A stretch of DNA of 9,222 bases from an uncultured Lachnospiraceae bacterium (GTDB lineage: Bacteria > Bacillota > Clostridia > Lachnospirales > Lachnospiraceae), in assembly GCA_946633495.1 (NCBI GenBank), contig CAMPAX010000081.1:1-9222 (forward strand), read 5' to 3'. Below, piece after piece: positions 1 through 5,832 of the stretch. The notes under the pieces are model-generated. The model made no database searches. It was not told the origin of the DNA and saw only the letters and a program-made list of their open reading frames with translations. The position numbers were made by a program, and so were the translations under genes. Each line of letters opens with the position of its first letter. Within the stretch, counting starts at the first letter, position 1.

Positions 1-1252
1 GCTCTGCCCGCTCCCAGGTGGACATTCCCTCTAAATTCACCACTCCGTATTCCGTCACGATAAAATACACCTCACTTCTCGGCGAGGTGATGATATCGCC
101 GTCAAACTGCGGACGGATCCGGGAATGAACCGTTCCGTCCTCCTTGTCGTGATAGGTAGATTTCATACAGATAAATGCTTTCCCGCCCCGGGAAGCGGAT
201 GCTCCCGCGAGGAAATCCAGCTGTCCTCCGGTGCCGCTGATCTGACGGGCACCGGCGCTTTCCGCCGCCACCTGTCCATAGAGATCCACGGCTACGCAGC
301 TGTTGATGGATACCATATTATCAATCTGTGCGATGGTAAAGGGACGGTTCACATACTCCAGCGGATAAGCCGCCACCCCAGGATTATCGTCCAGCCATTC
401 ATAAAGCTCCGAGGAACCCACGGCACAGCCGAAGACGCCCTTTCCGCGGTCGATACTCTTCTTCCGATTCGTGAGCTTCCCTGCGCGATGAAGGGAAAGA
501 AAAGCGTCGGTACAAAGCTCCGTATGCATTCCCAGATCCTGGATCTCCGTCTCGGCAATGATCTCACCCACCGCATTCGGCACACTGCCGATTCCCAGCT
601 GAAGCGTTGCGCCATCCACGATATAGGGAATGATATGACCGGCGATCTTCCGGTCTGTCTCCGTGGTCCGGATCGGAAGCAGGTTGGTAAAGGGTTCATG
701 ATTTCCCTCCACAACGTAATCCACTTCGGAAATGTGGATGCACTCATCGTACCCGCCATGAATCTTCGGCATATTTTCGTTCACTTCCACGATCACGATG
801 TCCGCCTTCCGACAGATCGGACCCGCCACCCCTGTATTTACGGAAAAATTAAAATATCCGTGTTTATCCATGGGAGACACGCTGACCATAACCACGTTTA
901 CCTTGATAAAGAATTCATAGTAAGCCGCGTTATTATGAAAGACCATGGGGATATAGTAGCAAAGTCCCCGGTCACAGAGCTTCCGTTCGTACGGAGAGCA
1001 ATGCCAGCTATGATAGACAAAATGCTCCTGCGTCTCATCACATTCCGCCACGTGAATGGGACCCTCGATCAGATTGCCCCGGATCTTCACATCCGTCAGT
1101 TCGTCCCTTCGTCGGCTGAGTGCTTCATCCAAAAGTACCGGTTTCCCGAGGGAGCTGGTATAATCCACCCAGTCTCCGCTCTTAACCACTGCAGCCGCCT
1201 CCTCCGGCGTGCGGAGTTTTTTCTCATATTCAAATGTGTAATCTTTTAACAT
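1..1252 (-). CDS. Acetyl-CoA hydrolase/transferase family protein, butyryl-CoA:acetate or 4-hydroxybutyrate CoA-transferase type (partial, C-terminus beyond left edge)
   Basis: The minus strand is open from ATG at 1252-1250 to the window edge, giving 417 residues with no stop; family members are usually about 430-450 residues, so only a short C-terminus is missing. A GAGGGG ribosome site lies six bases upstream. Visible family signatures are VKSGDWVDY (about 24-31), SPMDKHGYFNFS (126-137), GIGSVPNAVGE (220-230), GMHTE (241-245), the QISGTGGQLDF segment (337-346) and VTEYGVVNL (399-407). Glu245 in the HTE segment is the expected catalytic glutamate that carries the CoA thioester in this family, by analogy with 4-hydroxybutyrate CoA-transferase. 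Such cytoplasmic enzymes move CoA between short-chain acyl-CoA and acetate, often in the last step of butyrate formation. The segment after HTE (LCTDAFLSLHRAGK) differs from what I recall of true butyryl-CoA:acetate transferases, so the substrate is left open. It sits 80 bases after mntP with no clear terminator between them. Confidence 0.9.
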   Translation of the reverse strand, partial: MLKDYTFEYEKKLRTPEEAAAVVKSGDWVDYTSSLGKPVLLDEALSRRRDELTDVKIRGNLIEGPIHVAECDETQEHFVYHSWHCSPYERKLCDRGLCYYIPMVFHNNAAYYEFFIKVNVVMVSVSPMDKHGYFNFSVNTGVAGPICRKADIVIVEVNENMPKIHGGYDECIHISEVDYVVEGNHEPFTNLLPIRTTETDRKIAGHIIPYIVDGATLQLGIGSVPNAVGEIIAETEIQDLGMHTELCTDAFLSLHRAGKLTNRKKSIDRGKGVFGCAVGSSELYEWLDDNPGVAAYPLEYVNRPFTIAQIDNMVSINSCVAVDLYGQVAAESAGARQISGTGGQLDFLAGASASRGGKAFICMKSTYHDKEDGTVHSRIRPQFDGDIITSPRSEVYFIVTEYGVVNLEGMSTWERAE

Positions 1253-1332
1253 ATTGAACCCCTCGCACTATGCTTTTCGAATCATCCCCGTACTCTCCGA
1301 TCATCCGGTCCAACCTGTATGTGGAATACGGC

Positions 1333-1926
1333 TTATCCTGCCACATGGGAGATCAGGATCTCCACCCCGATCCCGATAAGGATGATTCCTCCTATGATGG
1401 AAGCATGTCGATTCAGCTTCGTCCCTACCTTCACTCCAAGAGCCAGTCCTGCCCGGCAGATCAGAAAGGTTATCGCTCCGATGATCAGTGCCGCAAGGAT
1501 GGCTGTAACGATCGTATAATCCGCAATGGTGAACCCTACGGACAGCGCATCGATGGAAGTTGCAATCCCCTGCACTACAAGCACTCCGGGAGTCAGTCTG
1601 TGCTTTGTCAGTTCCGACCGGTCGTTTCCGGAATTCGTGATCCCTTCCAGAACCATCTTCCCGCCGATCAAAAAGAGCAGAACAAATGCGACCCACGGGA
1701 TCCACCCCTCCGCCTGTTTGATCAGCTGCAGTAAAGTATGTACCAATACCCAGCCCAACAGCGGCATCAGTGTCTGGAAACCGGCAAAGACACCGGCGAT
1801 CTTCATTTTCTTTATGGAGGACATTCCCGGTTCATGCATTCCGTTCACCACAGATACCGAGAATGCATCCATGGCCAATCCACCTCCAAGAAGTACACTG
1901 TTTACGATAAATCTGACTATGTCCAC
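1333..1926 (-). CDS. mntP: Putative manganese efflux pump MntP
   Basis: This 197-residue, very hydrophobic protein has six predicted membrane segments in the 3+3 arrangement of the MntP (UPF0059) family, with a hydrophilic loop near residues 96-112. The family's duplicated acidic motifs are present: GLAMDAFSVS with Asp20 in the first half and ATSIDALSVGF with Asp126 in the second. The end (ASIIGGIILIGIGVEIL) is also typical. Length matches the usual 180-200 residues. Known members export Mn2+ across the cytoplasmic membrane and protect against manganese excess. The start is GTG, chosen because it gives the complete first helix and has a GGAGAGG ribosome site nine bases upstream. It follows the G3E GTPase gene by 100 bases and precedes a CoA-transferase gene. 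No Mn2+ riboswitch (yybP-ykoY) is recognisable in the short upstream gap. The assignment is firm at family level; the transported metal is inferred from the family. Confidence 0.93.
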   Translation of the reverse strand: MDIVRFIVNSVLLGGGLAMDAFSVSVVNGMHEPGMSSIKKMKIAGVFAGFQTLMPLLGWVLVHTLLQLIKQAEGWIPWVAFVLLFLIGGKMVLEGITNSGNDRSELTKHRLTPGVLVVQGIATSIDALSVGFTIADYTIVTAILAALIIGAITFLICRAGLALGVKVGTKLNRHASIIGGIILIGIGVEILISHVAG

Positions 1927-1935
1927 TGGTTCTTA

Positions 1936-1942
1936 CCTCTCC
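1936..1942 (-). promoter_or_regulatory. Ribosome binding site that fixes the GTG start of mntP
   Basis: The minus strand reads GGAGAGG nine bases before GTG at 1926-1924. No ATG in this frame lies upstream near a comparable site, so this supports GTG as the initiation codon. Confidence 0.7.
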
Positions 1943-1964
1943 GTCTGTATCTTATGTCCTGTCC

Positions 1965-1999
1965 GCCGGCAGCACCAAACCGTTTTTTCCGGTTCCGGC
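1965..1999. other. Interrupted inverted repeat in the gap between the G3E gene and mntP
   Basis: On the plus strand GCCGG (1965-1969) pairs with CCGGC (1995-1999), and AACCG (1978-1982) pairs with CGGTT (1990-1994) around a seven-base loop containing six T. An eight-base bulge (1970-1977) lies on one side only. No run of T follows the stem on either strand, so it is not a standard intrinsic terminator. It could be an mRNA processing or stabilising structure in the 100-base leader of mntP, or chance. I see no promoter elements I would defend in this gap. Confidence 0.3.
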
Positions 2000-2026
2000 A
2001 CCCTCAAACCGCCATTCCCGGTACTG

Positions 2027-3040
2027 TCAGCCCCGATATTCATTCTCATATGACGCCCAGTAACTGCCGATTTGCTCCTCACTCAGTGCCTCCCCGATGG
2101 CGATCAGCACCGGCTGTCCCACCGGACTGGGCCGAACCTCCGTCTTCTCACGGGTTGCGTTGATCTCAAGCCACGGGGCGTCCTCCCTCCTTTCATCGGC
2201 AGTACGGACCTCCGATAACGAGGAGTCCAAATCCCTGTTCCTGACAAATCCCTTGATCCGTGACAGCCTGCCGCAGGCAGGATCCGAGAAGATCCTCTGC
2301 ATGAGATGAGAGACAGATCCCTCCGGCAGCTCCGGATGAAAGAAGAAGACGGATCTGAATCCGCCCTCGGCAAGAACCGTCTGTTTCACATAGGGATAGT
2401 CCCGGTTTCCGGCCGCCATCAACCGGTCAAAATCCTCCGGCCGGAATCCTTCCTTCGGCTTTCTGATCATCTCTGCTTCCGAAAGTTTTCTGTTGCATCC
2501 AACCTCTGCCAGACAGGCGTTCAGATACTCCGTCACCTGCCATAGATCTGCATCCGTCAGCTCTTCTGACTTGCTGCAGATCACGCACCCGGCCTTCGTC
2601 AGTTCCTCCGCAAGAACATACCGTTCTTCCGGAGAGTTTGTACGAAGAAGCATGGCCGGTGCATCCACGATGGCGATCACATTTTCAGACTTCATCAGAT
2701 GCTCCAGCGGTTCCTCGTACAGAAGATCCATGAACTCATCCACATCGAAGATCCCGGAAGGCTCCACCAGAACCCGGTCAAAACGATCGATCCCCATTGC
2801 GATCAGCTTCGTTTTCAGCCGCCTCCTGTGGCAGTCCGGATCCCCGCCGATGACCATTTCCAGGCGGCACTTATCTCCCAGCTCCTTCTGCAAAAGCAGA
2901 AGATCCACGTTGATGGCGCCGTAATCATTCTCTATTATCCCGATCCTCTCACCTCGTCGGATCAGCTCTTTGGCATATTCCAGAAGAAATGTTGTCTTGC
3001 CGGCTCCTAAAAATCCGGTCACCAGATCCACCTTCGTCAT
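2027..3040 (-). CDS. G3E family (CobW/UreG/HypB-like) P-loop GTPase, divergent subfamily
   Basis: This is a 337-residue protein starting MTKVDLVTGF. Walker A is GFLGAGKT (residues 9-16), followed by the IENDYGAINVD segment (36-46), which resembles the switch region of G3E metallochaperones. A Walker B-like LVEPSG (91-96) is in the usual place (often ETSG in the family), then VIAIVDA (121-127). Two hallmarks are altered. The metal-binding CxCC motif is replaced by GGDPDCHRRR (65-74), with a single Cys70 and His71. The guanine-specificity NKxD is replaced by SKSE (156-159). G3E proteins normally use GTP to deliver or insert metals such as Zn, Co or Ni; metal and nucleotide use here are uncertain. 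I recall related clostridial proteins with a CDKDCHRRR-like segment, so this may be a real subfamily rather than decay. The reading frame stays open upstream to an ATG at 3184, but the start at 3040 has the P-loop at the usual distance and an AGAGGT ribosome site. The gene lies 95 bases after the DegV-fused kinase and 100 bases before mntP, which fits but does not prove a role in metal handling. Confidence 0.88.
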   Translation of the reverse strand: MTKVDLVTGFLGAGKTTFLLEYAKELIRRGERIGIIENDYGAINVDLLLLQKELGDKCRLEMVIGGDPDCHRRRLKTKLIAMGIDRFDRVLVEPSGIFDVDEFMDLLYEEPLEHLMKSENVIAIVDAPAMLLRTNSPEERYVLAEELTKAGCVICSKSEELTDADLWQVTEYLNACLAEVGCNRKLSEAEMIRKPKEGFRPEDFDRLMAAGNRDYPYVKQTVLAEGGFRSVFFFHPELPEGSVSHLMQRIFSDPACGRLSRIKGFVRNRDLDSSLSEVRTADERREDAPWLEINATREKTEVRPSPVGQPVLIAIGEALSEEQIGSYWASYENEYRG

Positions 3041-3046
3041 ATATGA

Positions 3047-3052
3047 ACCTCT
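3047..3052 (-). promoter_or_regulatory. Ribosome binding site that sets the start of the G3E gene at 3040
   Basis: The minus strand reads AGAGGT seven bases before ATG 3040-3038. It supports this start over the in-frame ATG at 3184, which lies inside the 3' end of the upstream kinase gene and would add 48 residues unlike a G3E N-terminus. The gap 3041-3135 otherwise shows no convincing promoter or terminator; a TTGAGA at about 3095 lacks a good -10 partner. Confidence 0.6.
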
Positions 3053-3135
3053 ATCTAAGTAATGCCTGAGGTAAAAGTCATTTTGCCCCTGTCTCAACGG
3101 ATCTATCAGACGGACATCATCGCATTTTTCGAATC

Positions 3136-5808
3136 CTACCGGGTCATAAATACCAGCCCGATGGTTCCTTCTCCGAAGAAGCATGCGATGGTTACCGATG
3201 CCTGCTGGAAGATCACCTGATTGAAATGGATCCGCCCTGCAAGTTCTCCTCGGATAAAATCCCGGTCTTCCATGGTGATCCCGGAATAAAGAACGATCAC
3301 CATGCTCTTGTCGATCTCTTCGGTCACATCCAGGGTCTCCTTGATGTAGGATCTCCAGGACCGTTCCATGGAACCATGACAGGATTTTCCGGCAACTGTT
3401 TTACCCTTCTTCACCTTAATGGTGGGGTGTGACAAAAATGCCCGGGTGATGTAAGCCACCCTTTTGCTTACGGTGTTGGAGCGCGCCAGGTAATCCAGAT
3501 TCCGGATGATAAAGCTGGTATGGATCTTCTCCCTCTGTTTCTTCAACGTTGCCAGGATCTCCACGGCGCTCTTTCCCTCTTCTGCCAGGTGGCTTGCCAT
3601 TAAGGTCAGCATTCCCACGCCGCCGGACAGCTGCCAGGAATCCACAACGGAAACATTGTCAAAGGCCCTCGCCGCTTCCACCGCAGCAGGATACGCCGTC
3701 CCCTCCAGAAGCGAAGACGATGATATATGGATCACGTGATTTGCACGTTCCAGCTGTTTTGCATAAAAGAGTTCATAGGTTTCCGCCGACGGGGTAACAA
3801 CCGTCGCGGTCCTGGTCTCATCCCTCATATAGGCAAGGAATCCTTTGGTCTCGATATCCACGCCATCCCGGAACATGCCTTCGCTGGTTTTCACACTGTG
3901 CGGAAGGATCACGATATGATGCTGCTCGATCAGATTCTTCGGAAGATCCGCAACACTTTCCGTAGTGACCACAACTGCCGCCTTCTTCCGGCGGTTGTTG
4001 ATCCACTGCATGCTCTCCTCCAGTACGTCCTTCTTGGCTTTTGTAAAATGCACCAGTTCTTTGGGAAGCAGCCGTCCCAGCTCATTCTCCAATGCTTCAC
4101 CGGAGATTGGCTTCGTCAGATAACCGTCAAAGCCCTCTTTCTGATAAAGCTCCTTATTCTCACTGCCTGCATTTGCCGTAAATGCCACCACCTTTGCTTC
4201 CTTGCAAAGACCTCCGGTCTGGGAACGCAGCTTATGCAGGCACTCGATACCGTCCATTTCCGGCATCATGTGATCCATAAAGATCACCTGATATTCCGTT
4301 GCCAGGGTTTTCATCAGTGCATCCGCACCGCTGGTGACCGTCTCCAGCTGGACCTTCGTATCCCTTAGAAGCTTGGTCACTACCAACAGGTTGGAAGCAT
4401 TGTCATCCACCACCAGCACCCGGGCATCCGGCGCCGTAAAGCTCTGATGATAGACCACCCGCTCCTTCATCTTCTGCCGCTTATCCATATCCAGATCGCC
4501 GATGGCTTCCGAATTCACCACCTTCTGGGGGATTTCCACCACAAATGTGGATCCCCGTGTATAGATGCTGTTCACGGTTATGGTTCCATCCATCAGATCC
4601 ACCAGCCGCTTTACGATGGAAAGCCCGAGTCCGGTTCCTTCGATGTATCGGTTCTTCTCTTCATCCACCCGGCGAAATGCCGAGAAGAGATAGGGGATGC
4701 TTTCTTTCCGGATTCCCATACCCGTATCCGACACGGTATAGATCATCCGAACGGTCTCCTTGTCGATCTTCTCGCACTGAATGGACAGACTGACCGAACC
4801 GTTCGTCGTGTATTTGATGGCGTTGTTCAGAAGGTTGATCAGGATCTGCTTGATGCGGATCTCATCTCCGTACAGTTCTGACGGAACATCCGGAGCTACA
4901 CTGGTATGGAACAGGAGTCCTTTCTCTTTCGCCTTCAGCCAGTGCATCCCCACGATCCCGGACAGCATGTCGCCGGTCCGATAGGTCACGGGAGTCACAT
5001 CCAGCTGTCCCGCCTGGATCTTGGACATGTCAAGAATATCGTTGATGGTATGCAGGAGCATCTTGCTGGCATCCTGTATATTTGCCGCATCCTCCGCCAC
5101 TTCATCGGAAATGTCTTCGCGAAGGATCATTTCATTCAGACCGATAATGGTATTGATGGGGGTCCGGATCTCATGGCTCATGCTGGAGAAGAAGCGGTTC
5201 TGGGCTGCGCTCATCTCCTGGATCTCTTTCTTCTGCTCCTCGGTCTTCTGGATCAGATCCGCATGTACTTTACCGACAAAGCGAAGCATCATAACGATCA
5301 GCGTGGTCACCATGAGCAGCGCCGTACCCACATCCACATATTCCGTGGCTCTGGAATGGAAGCCCTCCAGAGACGGATGCGTGAAGGTCAGGATAAAGCA
5401 GGACACACCCACGATGGCATCGGAGATCAGAAGGAACCACATATAGGGCCCGGAAAGCGTAAGTGTGATGAACAGCGTACAGAACAGGAACCAAAGGGGA
5501 GTTCCGCTGTAAACGCCTCCGAAGGTGAAAAACATAATGGGAAGCAAGGCAAATACCATCAGTGTTCCGGTGATCCTTGCTCCGATAAAAACCTTATCAT
5601 GCTTCAGGGACAGGATTACGATCATACCGAAGACTATAAGAGCGCTTGTCATGATCAGAAGCTCCAGCCTGGTTGCACCGATGATCAGCCGGATCACCAA
5701 TGCAACAATGATCGCCAATAAGGCCACCGAAGCAATGAGGATAAACATCCGCTCTTTGATGGGATAGTTCGGATTATTCAGCATGTCCTTCCATTTTTTA
5801 AATGTCAT
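3136..5808 (-). CDS. Membrane hybrid histidine kinase fused to a C-terminal DegV (fatty-acid-binding-like) domain
   Basis: This single 890-residue frame starts at ATG 5808, with GGGGAA seven bases upstream. About six membrane helices lie in residues 20-177, then a short coiled-coil-like linker (182-203). HisKA follows, with His212 in SMSHEIRTPIN. The HATPase_c domain shows the N box (NLLNNAIKYT, 325-334), G1 DTGMGI (361-366), F box (near 375-378) and G2 GTGLGL (391-396). The receiver (462-582) is complete: Asp468/Asp469, phospho-acceptor Asp512 in MDHMMPEMDG, Thr544 and Lys566. Residues 609-890 form a whole DegV/EDD domain: VVVTTESVADLP, RDGVDI, SSLLEGT, VVDSWQLSGGVGML with a GKSAVEI tail, NLDYLARS, and FFGEGTIGL near the end. 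DegV proteins such as FakB bind a fatty acid in the cytoplasm. Here the domain follows the receiver and no Hpt is present. The gene begins 24 bases after the Hpt-containing kinase and is probably co-transcribed with it. The kinase and receiver look active; ligand, direction of control and target are unknown. Confidence 0.93.
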   Translation of the reverse strand: MTFKKWKDMLNNPNYPIKERMFILIASVALLAIIVALVIRLIIGATRLELLIMTSALIVFGMIVILSLKHDKVFIGARITGTLMVFALLPIMFFTFGGVYSGTPLWFLFCTLFITLTLSGPYMWFLLISDAIVGVSCFILTFTHPSLEGFHSRATEYVDVGTALLMVTTLIVMMLRFVGKVHADLIQKTEEQKKEIQEMSAAQNRFFSSMSHEIRTPINTIIGLNEMILREDISDEVAEDAANIQDASKMLLHTINDILDMSKIQAGQLDVTPVTYRTGDMLSGIVGMHWLKAKEKGLLFHTSVAPDVPSELYGDEIRIKQILINLLNNAIKYTTNGSVSLSIQCEKIDKETVRMIYTVSDTGMGIRKESIPYLFSAFRRVDEEKNRYIEGTGLGLSIVKRLVDLMDGTITVNSIYTRGSTFVVEIPQKVVNSEAIGDLDMDKRQKMKERVVYHQSFTAPDARVLVVDDNASNLLVVTKLLRDTKVQLETVTSGADALMKTLATEYQVIFMDHMMPEMDGIECLHKLRSQTGGLCKEAKVVAFTANAGSENKELYQKEGFDGYLTKPISGEALENELGRLLPKELVHFTKAKKDVLEESMQWINNRRKKAAVVVTTESVADLPKNLIEQHHIVILPHSVKTSEGMFRDGVDIETKGFLAYMRDETRTATVVTPSAETYELFYAKQLERANHVIHISSSSLLEGTAYPAAVEAARAFDNVSVVDSWQLSGGVGMLTLMASHLAEEGKSAVEILATLKKQREKIHTSFIIRNLDYLARSNTVSKRVAYITRAFLSHPTIKVKKGKTVAGKSCHGSMERSWRSYIKETLDVTEEIDKSMVIVLYSGITMEDRDFIRGELAGRIHFNQVIFQQASVTIACFFGEGTIGLVFMTR
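3139..3984 (-). other. DegV/EDD domain region within the hybrid kinase gene
   Basis: This marks codons 609-890, a length (about 280 residues) typical of a free-standing DegV/FakB protein. In an alignment made from memory to FakB, the TSQPS threonine corresponds to Val670 (VVTPS), SSxLSGT corresponds to SSLLEGT (698-704), and the histidine of the terminal THAGPG segment corresponds to Phe877 (CFFGEG). The aspartate-serine motif VVDSWQLSGG (721-730) is kept. The fold therefore looks intact, while the residues that hold a fatty-acid carboxylate in FakB are partly replaced. Only the domain assignment is secure; ligand binding is inference. Confidence 0.85.
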
Positions 5809-5832
5809 ATGGCATTTCCCCGTTTTTTATCT

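Noticed and set aside
125..1249. Long plus-strand open frame opposite the CoA-transferase gene
   Set aside because: Its protein has no recognisable family features, and the minus strand encodes a clear family member across the same bases.
1927..2026. yybP-ykoY manganese riboswitch upstream of mntP
   Set aside because: The gap is only 100 bases and I could not find the conserved internal-loop sequences of that riboswitch.
3041..3184. Longer G3E protein starting at the in-frame ATG at 3184
   Set aside because: It would overlap the 3' end of the kinase gene and add 48 residues unlike a G3E N-terminus; the start at 3040 has its own ribosome site and the usual P-loop spacing.
4906..5721. Plus-strand open frame, 271 codons, His/Gln/Asp-rich
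   Set aside because: It is antisense to the membrane, HisKA and HATPase regions of the DegV-fused kinase; its composition is typical of a shadow frame.
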